Assembly (NCBI RefSeq): GCF_025548555.1
Contig: NZ_JAJLPA010000001.1
Location: forward strand, 62,001-126,000
Direction of reading: 5' to 3'
Origin: Sphingomonas sp. A2-49
GTDB lineage: Bacteria > Pseudomonadota > Alphaproteobacteria > Sphingomonadales > Sphingomonadaceae
DNA length: 64,000 nucleotides
This document shows, one piece after another, positions 55,672 through 64,000 of this stretch (its first letter is position 1; each line of letters starts with the position of its first letter). The translations under genes were made by a program, and so were the position numbers. Below the pieces are notes generated by a model, which saw only the letters and a program-made list of their open reading frames with translations, searched no databases and was not told where the DNA came from.

Positions 55672-56135
55672 GCGCGCCAGTCGCCCGATGCGCCGCCGGC
55701 CTTTTCGAGCACCCGGATGCCGGAGATCGTCATGCCGCGATCCATCGCCTTCGCCATGTCGTAGATCGTTAGCAGCGCCACCGAAACCGCGGTCAGCGCC
55801 TCCATCTCGACCCCGGTCTTGCCATCGGTCGCGGCCAGCGCGGTCGCGGTGATGCCGCTGTCGTCGGGCGACAGGTCGACCGTCACGCGGGTGAGCGGCA
55901 GCGGATGGCACAGCGGGATGAGGTCGGCGGTGCGCTTGGCGGCCATGATGCCCGCGATCCGTGCGACGGCGAGCACGTCGCCCTTCTTCGCCGCGCCCGC
56001 GCGGATTGCGGCGAGCGCGGCGGGTTCGATCGCGATCCGTCCGGTGGCGACCGCGTGCCGGCGGGTCGCTGCCTTGTCGCCCACGTCGACCATGTGCGCG
56101 GCGCCGTCGGCGTCGATGTGCGTCAGTCCGCTCAT
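55668..56135 (-). CDS. moaC: cyclic pyranopterin monophosphate synthase
   Basis: 155 residues with [43 protein letters not shown] block ([19 protein letters not shown]) and [15 protein letters not shown]. It acts with MoaA in the first step of molybdenum cofactor synthesis. ATG 56135 overlaps the trpC stop (ATGA). No moaA is seen in the window. Confidence 0.96.
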   Translation of the reverse strand: MSGLTHIDADGAAHMVDVGDKAATRRHAVATGRIAIEPAALAAIRAGAAKKGDVLAVARIAGIMAAKRTADLIPLCHPLPLTRVTVDLSPDDSGITATALAATDGKTGVEMEALTAVSVALLTIYDMAKAMDRGMTISGIRVLEKAGGASGDWRA

Positions 56136-56920
56136 CGCCGTGCCGGCGCGATCAGGGCACGCGTCGCCGCCTCGATGTCGGGCTGGCGCATCAGCGCCTC
56201 GCCGATGAGGAAGCAGCGCACGCCGCGCGCCGCCATCGCGTCGAGGTCGGCGCGCGTCTCCAGCCCGCTTTCGGCGACGAAGGTGCAGCCCGCGGGCGCC
56301 CGGTCGACCAGTTCGTAGGTCCGCGCGAAGTCGACGGTGAAGTCGCGCAAATCGCGGTTGTTGACGCCGATCAGCCGCGACTTCAGCCGCAGCGCGCGGT
56401 CGAGTTCGTGCGCGTCGTGCACCTCGACCAGAACGTCCATGCCGCAATCCACCGCCGAGGCCTCGATCTCGGCCATCTGGTTGTCGTCGAGCGCGGCGAC
56501 GATGATGAGGATCGCATCCGCGCCGATCGACCGGCTCTCGGTCGCCTGCCACGGATCGACCATGAAATCCTTGCGGATCACCGGCAGGTCGCAGGCGGCA
56601 CGCGCGGCCACCAGATAGGCGTCGCTGCCCTGGAACCATTCCTCGTCGGTCAGCACCGACAGGCAGGCCGCACCGCCCGCCTGATAGGCCCGGGCATGCG
56701 CGGGCGGATCGAACGATTCGCGGATCAGGCCCTTGGAGGGACTCGCCTTCTTGATCTCGGCGATCAGCGCCGGGCCTTCGGTCGCGTCGAGCGCGGCGCG
56801 AAAGCCGCGGGGCCGCGTCACCGCGGCGATCCGGGCGTCGAGGTCGGCGAGGCTGGTCGTCGCCTTGCGGGCGGCGACCTCGGCGCGCTTGGTTTCGATG
56901 ATGCGGGACAGGATGGTCAT
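56132..56920 (-). CDS. trpC: indole-3-glycerol phosphate synthase
   Basis: 262 residues in a TIM barrel. [17 protein letters not shown] (catalytic Lys), [29 protein letters not shown] and VAESGL are all present. It closes the indole ring in Trp synthesis. ATG 56920 overlaps the trpD stop. Confidence 0.97.
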   Translation of the reverse strand: MTILSRIIETKRAEVAARKATTSLADLDARIAAVTRPRGFRAALDATEGPALIAEIKKASPSKGLIRESFDPPAHARAYQAGGAACLSVLTDEEWFQGSDAYLVAARAACDLPVIRKDFMVDPWQATESRSIGADAILIIVAALDDNQMAEIEASAVDCGMDVLVEVHDAHELDRALRLKSRLIGVNNRDLRDFTVDFARTYELVDRAPAGCTFVAESGLETRADLDAMAARGVRCFLIGEALMRQPDIEAATRALIAPARR

Positions 56921-57912
56921 CGGTAGGCGATCCAGCGATCGAGAAGCGCGGCGGCGGCGCCGCTGTCGAGGGCGGCGGCGGCGGCACGCGCGCCGGCGGC
57001 AAGGTCCGGACCATGCGCGGCGACGACCAGCGCCGCGGCGGCGTTGAGCAGCACGGCGTCGCGGTATGCGCCCCGTTCGCCGTCGAGCAGGCGGCGCAGC
57101 GCCGCGGCGTTATAGGCGGGATCGCCGCCGCGGATCGCGGCGAGCGGATGTCGCGGCAACCCCGCATCCTCGGGCAGGATCCGCCGCGGCAGGCGCGCGC
57201 TGCCGACGTTCACGGCCAGGCTGGGTCCGGCGGTCGACAGCTCGTCGAGCCCCTCTTCGCCCGAAACGACCGCAGCGCTTTCCGTGCCGAGCTGTTCGAG
57301 CGCCTCGGCATAGAGCGTGGCGTAATCGGGGCGGGCGATGCCGATCAGCTGGCGGCCGACCCGCGCCGGATTGGCGAGCGGGCCCATCAGGTTGAAGATC
57401 GTGCGGCGACCGATCCGACGGCGGATCGGCGTGATCCGCGCCATCGCGGGATGATGGTTGGCGGCGAACAGGAAAGCGATGCCGAGGTCGGCGAGGCTTC
57501 CCTCGGCGGTGGCGCCGGCGATGCTCATGTCGAGGCCGATCGCCTCCAGCGTGTCGGCGGCACCGGCCTTGGACGAGGCGGCGCGGTTGCCGTGCTTGGC
57601 GACGGGCACGCCGCAAGCGGCGACCACCAGCGCGACCGCGGTCGAGACGTTGAGCGTGTGATGCCCGTCGCCGCCCGTACCGCAGACGTCGATCGCGCCG
57701 GCGGGCGCGGCGATGGGCACGAGCCGCTCGCGCAGGGCGCGCGCGGCTTCCGCGATCTCGATGCTGGTTTCGCCGCGGTCGGACAGCGCGATCAGGAACG
57801 CGCCGATCGCCTCTTCCGACGCGCGCGCGTCGAGGATGTCCGCAAACGCCTGCGCCGCGCTTTCGCGCGAAAGCGGCGAAACCGGATCGGGCAGCAGCGT
57901 CAGGACGCTCAC
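56917..57912 (-). CDS. trpD: anthranilate phosphoribosyltransferase
   Basis: 331 residues. The PRPP site [36 protein letters not shown] loop ([18 protein letters not shown]) and [11 protein letters not shown] are clear. GTG 57912 overlaps the trpG stop (GTGA). It transfers phosphoribose to anthranilate. Confidence 0.97.
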   Translation of the reverse strand: MSVLTLLPDPVSPLSRESAAQAFADILDARASEEAIGAFLIALSDRGETSIEIAEAARALRERLVPIAAPAGAIDVCGTGGDGHHTLNVSTAVALVVAACGVPVAKHGNRAASSKAGAADTLEAIGLDMSIAGATAEGSLADLGIAFLFAANHHPAMARITPIRRRIGRRTIFNLMGPLANPARVGRQLIGIARPDYATLYAEALEQLGTESAAVVSGEEGLDELSTAGPSLAVNVGSARLPRRILPEDAGLPRHPLAAIRGGDPAYNAAALRRLLDGERGAYRDAVLLNAAAALVVAAHGPDLAAGARAAAAALDSGAAAALLDRWIAYR

Positions 57913-58493
57913 GCGTGCGCCTTCACCGGGATACCGGCGATCCGCAGGAAATTGGCGAGCATGGCATGGCCGTGTTCGGTGGCGATGCTTTCGGGGTGGA
58001 ACTGGACGCCGTGGATCGGCAGGCTTTCGTGGCGGAAGCCCATGACGTTGCCGTCCTCCGCGCGGGCGTTGACGACGAGCGGGGCGGGGACGTCGTTGAC
58101 GATCAGGCTGTGGTAGCGCGTCGCGGTGAACGGCGACGGCAGGTCGTGGAACAGGCCGGTGCCGTCGTGCTCGACGGGCGAGGTCTTGCCGTGCATCAGC
58201 CCGCCGCGCTCGACCCGGCCGCCGAAATGGTGGCCGATCGCCTGATGGCCGAGGCACACACCGAGCAGCGGCCGCCCCGCATCCGCGGCGGCGGCGACCA
58301 GATCGAGGCTGACGCCCGCCTCCAGCGGGGTGCACGGGCCGGGCGATATCAGGAACGCGCTCGCCCCGGACGACAGCGCCTGTCCGGCGGAAATCGCATC
58401 GTTGCGCACCACCTCCACCTCGCTGCCCAGCTCCATCAGGTAATGGACCAGGTTCCAGGTGAAGCTGTCGTAATTGTCGACGACCAGGATCAT
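57909..58493 (-). CDS. trpG: anthranilate synthase component II (glutamine amidotransferase)
   Basis: 194 residues from ATG 58493 ([19 protein letters not shown]). LISPGPCTP, the nucleophile loop [20 protein letters not shown] and the HPES His-Glu pair give a complete class I amidotransferase. It delivers ammonia to TrpE. The earlier ATG at 58547 would add a basic stretch not seen in the family. In this genome it is the first gene of trpG-D-C-moaC-moeA, apart from trpE. Confidence 0.96.
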   Translation of the reverse strand: MILVVDNYDSFTWNLVHYLMELGSEVEVVRNDAISAGQALSSGASAFLISPGPCTPLEAGVSLDLVAAAADAGRPLLGVCLGHQAIGHHFGGRVERGGLMHGKTSPVEHDGTGLFHDLPSPFTATRYHSLIVNDVPAPLVVNARAEDGNVMGFRHESLPIHGVQFHPESIATEHGHAMLANFLRIAGIPVKAHA

Positions 58494-58645
58494 CGCGCCG
58501 CCATAGCCGAAGGCCGCTGCGGTGCAACGCCTGTTGCGTGCCGGCAATCGTGCAGCAATGCGGCGCGCGCTATCGTGCGCATCCAGACGAAGCCGGGAGA
58601 AACGGCGTCGCTTGCACGTTGAGCCCGAAGAAGGAGACGCCCGTC

Positions 58646-59092
58646 ATGATCCGTCCGTTGCTTTTCGCCGCCCTGGTCGCCCTGCCCGCGGTCGCGGGTG
58701 CACAGACCTCGCCCGCGGTCGCGGATGCACAGGCCAGCCCGCAGGCGGCCGACGGTTCGGGCACCCCGCCGCAGCGGGTGCGCAGCGTCACGCTGTCCGC
58801 CGGCCAGAAATGTCCCCAGAGCTCGGGCGAGGAGATCGTCATCTGTTCGACGCTCGACCAGCCCTATCGCATCCCCAAGCAGTTCCGCGACAGCGCCCCG
58901 ATTCCGGCGCAGAACCAGGCGTGGGGCAACCGCGCCGCGACGGTCGATCAGGTCAGCCGGGTCGCCGGCGGGCTGCCCGATACCTGTTCGCCGGTCGGCA
59001 CCGGCGGCCAGAGCGGGTGCGCGCTCGCCACCAACCGGCAATGGGCCGCGGAGCGCCGCGCGCAGCGGGATGCAGAGAACCAGACTCCCTGA
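58646..59092 (+). CDS. exported protein of unknown function between trpG and trpE
   Basis: 148 residues on the plus strand, in the opposite direction to its neighbours. A signal peptide (MIRPLLFAALVALPAVAGA) is followed by a Gln/Ala-rich linker and a region with four Cys (GQKCPQSSGEEIVICST; DTCSPVG; SGCAL), likely two disulfides. ATG 58646 has AAGGAG upstream. Similar short exported proteins occur in sphingomonads, with no function known to me. The stop is 37 bp from the convergent trpE end. Confidence 0.75.
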   Translation: MIRPLLFAALVALPAVAGAQTSPAVADAQASPQAADGSGTPPQRVRSVTLSAGQKCPQSSGEEIVICSTLDQPYRIPKQFRDSAPIPAQNQAWGNRAATVDQVSRVAGGLPDTCSPVGTGGQSGCALATNRQWAAERRAQRDAENQTP

Positions 59093-59129
59093 GCCACGGC
59101 GATCGGAGGGCAGGCCGGCGCCGTCCGGC

Positions 59130-60626
59130 CTATTGGCCGAACCCGCTCTCCGACGCCCGCGTCACGGCGTCCCGCGCGGCGGCGAGGATCGCACCGGCCT
59201 TCGCCTCGCACTCGCGCTGTTCGTATGCGGGCACGCTGTCCGCGACGATGCCGGCGCCCGCCTGCGCGTGGATGGTGCCGTCCTTGACCACCGCGGTGCG
59301 CAGCACGATGCACGAATCCATCGACCCGTCGGGGGAGAAATAGCCGACGCCACCGGCATAGGCACCGCGGCGTTCGGGCTCCAGCTCGGCGATGATCTGG
59401 CAGGCGCGGACCTTGGGCGCGCCGCTGACCGTCCCGGCGGGAAATCCTGCGAACAGGGCGTCGATGGCATCCGCCGCAGGCGACAGGGCGCCGACGACGT
59501 TGCTGACGATGTGCATCACATGGCTGTATAATTCGATGCCGTAGCTCGCCGTGACCCGCACCGATCCCGGCGCGGCGGCCCGGCCGACATCGTTGCGGCC
59601 GAGGTCGAGCAGCATCAGGTGCTCGGCACGTTCCTTGGGATCGGCGAGCAGGCTCTCGCGATTCGCCTCGTCCTCGGCCGCGGTCTTGCCGCGGGGGCGG
59701 GTGCCGGCGATCGGGCGGATCGTGACCTCGCCATCGCGCACCCGGACGAGGATTTCCGGGCTGGAGCCGATCAGCGCGAAGCCGGGCAGGTCGAGGTGGT
59801 ACAGGAACGGCGACGGATTGATCCGGCGCAGGCTGCGGTACAGTTCGAATGGCGGCAGCGCGAAGGGTGCCGAAAAGCGCTGCGCGAGCACGACCTGAAA
59901 GATATCGCCGGCCCGGATATAGGCCTGCGCGCGCGTCATCATCTCGGCGTAGCGCGCCGGCGGGATCGCGGGGGTGTAGGACAGCGCGTCGGGATCGGCC
60001 CTGACCGGCGCGGGCAGGGGCGTGTTGGCGAGCCGCGCGGCGGTGACGTCGAGCCGGTCGTGCGCCGCCGCGACCTGCGCAGCGGGATCGCGCGTCGGGT
60101 CGGGCCATACCGGCGCGACCAGGTACAGCGCGTCGGCGAGCCGGTCGAAGACGCAGACCACCGTCGGTCGCACGAACAGCATGTCGGGAAGCCCGAGCGG
60201 ATCGTGCGCCGGACTGTCCAGCCGCTCGACGAGGCCGATCGTCTCATAGCCGAAATAGCCGACGAGGCAGGCGAGCGCGCGCGGCAGCTCGGCGGGCACG
60301 TCGGCGCGGCATTCGGCGACCAGCGCGCGCAGCGCGGCCAGCGTCGGTTGCCCGGCGGGGCGGAACGCGTCGCGATCCGTCGCCCAGGCGCGGTTGATCT
60401 CCGCATGGTCGCCGTGCGCGCGAAAGACGAGGTCGGGGGCAAGGCCGATCAGGCTGTGACGGCCGCGCGTCGCCCCGCCCTCGACCGATTCGAGCAGATA
60501 GTCGCCCCGGCCGGGTTCGATCAGCTTGAGCGCGGCGGCGACGGGTGTCTCGGTATCGGCGACCTGCCGCCGCCAGACGAAGGCCGGCCGACCCTCGGCC
60601 AGCGCCGCGACCGCGGCATGCGTCAT
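59130..60626 (-). CDS. trpE: anthranilate synthase component I
   Basis: 498 residues from ATG 60626; GTG 60653, 3 bp after the ppiD stop, would add 9. DYLLESVEGG and HSLIG near the N-terminus form the Trp feedback site. The chorismate domain shows FQVVLAQRFS, GSSPEILVRV, IAGTRPRG, DLGRNDVGR and FPAGTVSGAPKVRA. It is apart from trpG by the divergent exported-protein gene. No trp leader or attenuator was found; the gene follows ppiD closely and may share its transcript. Confidence 0.96.
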   Translation of the reverse strand: MTHAAVAALAEGRPAFVWRRQVADTETPVAAALKLIEPGRGDYLLESVEGGATRGRHSLIGLAPDLVFRAHGDHAEINRAWATDRDAFRPAGQPTLAALRALVAECRADVPAELPRALACLVGYFGYETIGLVERLDSPAHDPLGLPDMLFVRPTVVCVFDRLADALYLVAPVWPDPTRDPAAQVAAAHDRLDVTAARLANTPLPAPVRADPDALSYTPAIPPARYAEMMTRAQAYIRAGDIFQVVLAQRFSAPFALPPFELYRSLRRINPSPFLYHLDLPGFALIGSSPEILVRVRDGEVTIRPIAGTRPRGKTAAEDEANRESLLADPKERAEHLMLLDLGRNDVGRAAAPGSVRVTASYGIELYSHVMHIVSNVVGALSPAADAIDALFAGFPAGTVSGAPKVRACQIIAELEPERRGAYAGGVGYFSPDGSMDSCIVLRTAVVKDGTIHAQAGAGIVADSVPAYEQRECEAKAGAILAAARDAVTRASESGFGQ

Positions 60627-60655
60627 GCCGTCCGCCCGCGGCGCCCCCGCCACGA

Positions 60656-62593
60656 TCAGTTGCCGGTGCCAGCCAGGTCGGCGCGTACCCGGCCAAGCGC
60701 GCCGGCGTCGGTCTTGACGCCGACGACGTTGCGCACCGCGCGCGCGAACTGTTCGGCATATTCGCGGCCGACCAGACGCGCGATGCTGCCGCGCGTGCCG
60801 GCGATCGCTGCCGGCGTGCCCGCGGCGTTGCCGGGGACGATCGTGTCGAGCTTGACGATCATCCAGCCCGCCCTGTCGGGCGCCTCGAGCAGCTTGGCAT
60901 GTCCCTGCGCCATGCTGAACATCAGCGCGAGCGGCGGCTGGACGTTGCCCTGCTGTGCCGCGAGCTGCGCGCGCGATGCCGCCGCCGGCTGCACCGGGGG
61001 AAGGCGCCGGCCCGATGCGGCCATCGCCTGCGCCAGCGGCATGCCCTTGTCGACGCGCGCTAGGATAACGGTCGCCAGCTTGCGCGCGGCGGTACGGGCA
61101 CGATCGGCCGAGACGTCGGCGAGCACCTGCGTCCGGACCTGCGCCAGCGGCCGCGGTGCCGCCGCGACGACGCGGCCGATCGCGACGACCGCGAAGCCGC
61201 CGTCGGTGCCGACGGGCACCAGCTGTGCCGGATCGCCCTCGACCATCTGGAACGCGGCGGCGACGACCGGCACGACCGCGGGATCGGGCTTGGCCGGCGC
61301 GTCGGGATCGGTGCCGTTGGCGAGCAGCGCCGGGGTGGTCCGCGCGCTCAGTTTCTGGTCGGCGACCGCCTCGTCGAAGGTCGCGTTGCGGGCGAGCGCG
61401 TCGTCGAGCTTGTCATGGACGTCCGCCAGCGCCTGCTGCAGCTTCTGCTTCGAGAGGTCGGCGACGAGCTCCGGCCGCGCCTGTTCGAGCGTCTTGCCCG
61501 CGGTCTGTTCGATCACGTCGACGCGCGCGACGATCCAGCCGAGGGGCCCGCGGATCGGCCCGACCAGCGCACCCTTGCCGGCGGCGAACGCCGCGTCGGC
61601 GATCGCCGGGCTGCTGGTCGCGGCATAGGCGGTCTTGGTGACGCCGGTCTGCACGGCGGGTTCGAGCCCGGCACCGCGCGCGGCATCCGCGATCGCGGCG
61701 CCTCCCCGCACCTTGGCGGCGAGCGCATCCGCGCCCGCACGGTCGGCGACGACGACCTGGCTGATCGTGCGCTTTTCGGCGGCGGCGAAGCGGCCGGCCT
61801 GTTGCTTGTAGGCGGCGGCGACCTCGGCATCGGTGGGCACCGCGCGTGCCTTCACCTGGTCCGGCGAGACGGTGGCGTAGCGCACGACGCGCCGTTCCGG
61901 CACGGTGTAGCGCGCGACGTTGCGGCGATAGAAAGCGGCAAGATCCGCGTCGGTCGGCGCCGGGCCGGCATCCGCGGCGCTCGCCGGGATGATGCCGATC
62001 TGGCCGCTGCGCCGCTCCAGCATCAGCGAGGCATAGGGCAACGCGACCTTCATCGGCACCTGCGTCGCGCCCTGCGTCGGCAGCATCAGCTGCTGCGCCA
62101 TGATGTCGCGGGCGATGTCGGTGCGGATCTGCGCGTCGGTCAGCTTCTGGTCGGCGAGCAGGCGCTGGTACAGGTTGGGATCGAACTGGCCGTTGGGGCC
62201 GCGCAGGCCGGGAATGCTGGCGATCACGCCATCGACCGACCGCTTGCTGACGACCATCCCCTGGTCGTGCCCGAAGGCGTCGAGCGCGAGGCTGTTGATC
62301 GTACGGTCGAGCGTCGATTGCAGCCCGCCCTGCGCCAGCAGCTGTTCCATCGTCGCGGTCGGGTCCTGCTGGCGCGCGGCCTGCAACTCGGTCTGGACGC
62401 GATTGCGCAGTTCGGCGGCGACGACCTTTTGCCCGCCGACCGACGCGACGGCATCGCCCGTCAGCCCCGTCTTGCTGCCGCTCAGCCCGGTGACGTCACC
62501 CGCCGCGAACGCCAGTGCGATGACGCCGAGGACGATGAAGGTGACGACGATGCCGGCCTTGGAATTGATGATCCGGCGGAAGAAGCTGAGCAT
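60656..62593 (-). CDS. ppiD: peptidyl-prolyl isomerase PpiD-like periplasmic chaperone
   Basis: 645 residues. One N-terminal membrane span (IVVTFIVLGVIALAFAAG, about 15-32) anchors a SurA-type N-terminal region (SVGGQKVVAAELRNRVQTEL) and a parvulin domain near 240-370 (RRVVRYATVSPDQV, then AAEKRTISQVVVADRAGA). It helps proteins leaving the Sec channel. The start ATG 62593 gives MLSFFRRIINSKAG, as in the family. It diverges from tpiA with 110 bp between. Confidence 0.9.
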   Translation of the reverse strand: MLSFFRRIINSKAGIVVTFIVLGVIALAFAAGDVTGLSGSKTGLTGDAVASVGGQKVVAAELRNRVQTELQAARQQDPTATMEQLLAQGGLQSTLDRTINSLALDAFGHDQGMVVSKRSVDGVIASIPGLRGPNGQFDPNLYQRLLADQKLTDAQIRTDIARDIMAQQLMLPTQGATQVPMKVALPYASLMLERRSGQIGIIPASAADAGPAPTDADLAAFYRRNVARYTVPERRVVRYATVSPDQVKARAVPTDAEVAAAYKQQAGRFAAAEKRTISQVVVADRAGADALAAKVRGGAAIADAARGAGLEPAVQTGVTKTAYAATSSPAIADAAFAAGKGALVGPIRGPLGWIVARVDVIEQTAGKTLEQARPELVADLSKQKLQQALADVHDKLDDALARNATFDEAVADQKLSARTTPALLANGTDPDAPAKPDPAVVPVVAAAFQMVEGDPAQLVPVGTDGGFAVVAIGRVVAAAPRPLAQVRTQVLADVSADRARTAARKLATVILARVDKGMPLAQAMAASGRRLPPVQPAAASRAQLAAQQGNVQPPLALMFSMAQGHAKLLEAPDRAGWMIVKLDTIVPGNAAGTPAAIAGTRGSIARLVGREYAEQFARAVRNVVGVKTDAGALGRVRADLAGTGN

Positions 62594-62703
62594 GGAAGGC
62601 CGATCGTCCCTTGAATAGTCGCGGGGTGCTTTAGGGGGGCTGCGCCTTGCCTTCAAGCGCGCGAGGGCGCATCGCCTGTTGAACATGTAAAACAGGAGGT
62701 CGG

Positions 62704-63450
62704 ATGACGCGGCGCAAGCTCGTGGCGGGCAATTGGAAGATGAACGGATCGCGCGCCAGTCTGGCCGAGCTGGACGGCATCGCCGCGGCCGCCGCCGCCG
62801 CACCGGGGGTCGACGTGGCGATCGCGGTGCCCTTCACGCTGATCGCGCCGGCGGCGGAGCGGGTGCCCGCGTTGCAGATCGGTGCCGAGGACGTGCACGA
62901 AGCGGAGGCCGGCGCGCATACCGGCTGCGTCTCCGCCGCGATGGTGGTCGAGGCGGGTGCGCGATTCGCGATCGTCGGCCACAGCGAGCGCCGCGCGGAC
63001 CAGGGCGAAACCAGCCACGACGCCTGGGCGAAGGCCGCCGCGGCGCGCCGGCAGGGGCTGCACGTCATATCGTGTTGCGGCGAGACCGAGGCGGAGCGCG
63101 ACGCCGACCGCGCCGAGCGCGTCGTCCAGGCGCAGATCGAGAAATCCGTTCCCGACAATGCCGACGGCAGCTGGTTCACGCTCGCCTACGAACCGCGCTG
63201 GGCGATCGGCACCGGCCGCACCCCGACGCTCGAACAGATCGCCGCGATCCATTCGATCGCGCGCGCCAAGCTGCGGATGCTGATCGGCGATGCCGCCGAC
63301 GGCGTACGGATCCTGTACGGCGGGTCGGTCACCGGTGAGAATGCGGCGACAATCCTCGCCTGCGAGAACGTCGATGGCGCGCTCGTCGGCGGTGCCAGCC
63401 TGACCGCCGCCAAGTTCGTGCCGATCATCGAGGCGGCGGCGGGCCTGTAG
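62704..63450 (+). CDS. tpiA: triosephosphate isomerase
   Basis: 248 residues. The N-terminal KLVAGNWKMNG (catalytic Lys), AIVGHSERR (His), AYEPRWAIGTG (Glu) and ILYGGSVTGENA (phosphate) are complete. It interconverts the triose phosphates from aldolase and feeds gap. ATG 62704 has ACAGGAGG upstream. This divergent tpiA/ppiD arrangement is common in sphingomonads. Confidence 0.97.
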   Translation: MTRRKLVAGNWKMNGSRASLAELDGIAAAAAAAPGVDVAIAVPFTLIAPAAERVPALQIGAEDVHEAEAGAHTGCVSAAMVVEAGARFAIVGHSERRADQGETSHDAWAKAAAARRQGLHVISCCGETEAERDADRAERVVQAQIEKSVPDNADGSWFTLAYEPRWAIGTGRTPTLEQIAAIHSIARAKLRMLIGDAADGVRILYGGSVTGENAATILACENVDGALVGGASLTAAKFVPIIEAAAGL

Positions 63451-63491
63451 CGGTCAGCGTTGCGAAAGGCGCGCGGGCTTATCATCTGGTG

Positions 63492-64000
63492 ATGGTGATC
63501 GCACCCGCTCCCTTGCGCGAACGGCTCGGCGCCGCGGCGCTGACCGCGCTGATCGTCGTGGCGCTCGGCTATGCCCTCGTGCTCGGTCTGGCGTTCGGCG
63601 GCACGGCGCAGCCGGTGCAGCAGGCGCTCGCGACGTTCGACCTGGCGGTCCCGCCGCCGCCGCCCGAACGGGTGATCCCGCCGCCGCGCAAAATCAACCG
63701 CCCGAGCGGCCGCGCGTCGCCGCCGAACCTGCGATCGAAGGCGACGGAGGTCACCGCACCAGTGCCCGTCATCCAGCTCGCGCCGCCGCCACCGGTCGTC
63801 GTCGCGCCGCTCCCCAATATCGGCGTGCAGGCGACCTCAGGCGCGTCGGATCGCGCCGGACCGGGGACGGGCGCCGGCGGCATCGGCGACGGTAACGGGG
63901 CGGGTGGCGACGGCGATGGCGACGGCAGCGGGTTCGAACGCGTACCCCGGCTGATCGACGGCCGGATCAAGGGTTCGGATATCCCCGACCCGATCCTCGA
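63492..64000 (+). CDS. TonB-family energy transducer, truncated by the window end
   Basis: 169 codons are visible. One membrane span near residues 15-37 (ALTALIVVALGYALVLGL) is followed by a Pro/Val-rich linker (LAVPPPPPERVIPPPRK) and a Gly/Asp/Ala-rich stretch, then PRLIDGRIKGSDIPDPI, which in sphingomonad TonB-like proteins leads to the C-terminal TonB domain, beyond this window. It would span the periplasm to power outer-membrane receptors. The start at ATG 63492 lacks a clear ribosome site; GTG 63489 is just upstream. Confidence 0.7.
   Translation, partial: MVIAPAPLRERLGAAALTALIVVALGYALVLGLAFGGTAQPVQQALATFDLAVPPPPPERVIPPPRKINRPSGRASPPNLRSKATEVTAPVPVIQLAPPPPVVVAPLPNIGVQATSGASDRAGPGTGAGGIGDGNGAGGDGDGDGSGFERVPRLIDGRIKGSDIPDPIL

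Noticed and set aside
58494..58645. A trp attenuator before trpG
   Set aside because: No leader peptide with Trp codons and no pair of competing hairpins was found on the minus strand.
59619..61628. A 669-codon open frame on the plus strand
   Set aside because: It is antisense to trpE and ppiD and changes character midway; both minus-strand genes are certain.

Overview
The window is a high-GC (roughly two thirds G+C by eye) stretch of an alphaproteobacterial chromosome, most likely a Sphingomonas or close sphingomonad. The pointers are a GTTC-N7-GTTC SOS box at lexA, DUF1467 and DUF2842 proteins, the zapA / 6S RNA / 5-formyl-THF cyclo-ligase linkage, a nuo operon running into birA-coaX-rnj, and a TonB-family energy transducer after tpiA. 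No phage, insertion sequence or CRISPR array was seen.

Layout. 1-8155: a fatty-acid or acyl-CoA catabolic cluster on the minus strand (acyl-CoA thioesterase, two paired acyl-CoA dehydrogenases, a hydratase/3-hydroxyacyl-CoA dehydrogenase fusion, a serine hydrolase) facing a divergent acyl-CoA synthetase. 8226-11301: an AI-2E-type permease, two identical tRNA-Asp genes, DUF2842, 5-formyl-THF cyclo-ligase, 6S RNA with a clear promoter, zapA and a small coiled-coil gene upstream of it. 11475-17507: lower glycolysis (gap, a MOSC gene, pgk, class I aldolase), with a thioredoxin-like gene and a ribbon-helix-helix/MazF-type toxin-antitoxin pair between pgk and the aldolase, then thiE. 17592-20865: L,D-transpeptidase, M23 peptidase, efp, an inverted-repeat element, and an inositol-phosphatase-family gene. 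20945-39858: complete complex I operon nuoA-N with three extra genes, flowing by 1-4 base overlaps into birA, then coaX and RNase J.

40435-46837: a large TipN-like membrane coiled-coil gene diverges from four co-directional genes. One is an Hpt-like protein without its histidine, one a degenerate nucleotidyltransferase/CDP-alcohol-transferase-like membrane protein, one a DUF2336-like protein, and one a PAS histidine kinase-like protein with Arg at the phospho-acceptor position. This is the best candidate in the window for an undescribed system. 46844-54431: gltA, gltX, comEC, a B3 metallo-beta-lactamase-fold gene and lexA. comEC has an in-frame TGA near its 5' end, and its 3' end has been duplicated into a decaying four-unit array of about 280 bp per unit. 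54490-62593: moeA, moaC, trpC, trpD, trpG, then a secreted protein gene on the other strand, trpE and ppiD. 62704-64000: tpiA and a truncated TonB-like gene.

Many genes overlap by 1-4 bases (ATGA, GTGA, TTGA, TAATG), so translational coupling is the rule, and GTG or TTG starts are common, above all in nuo.
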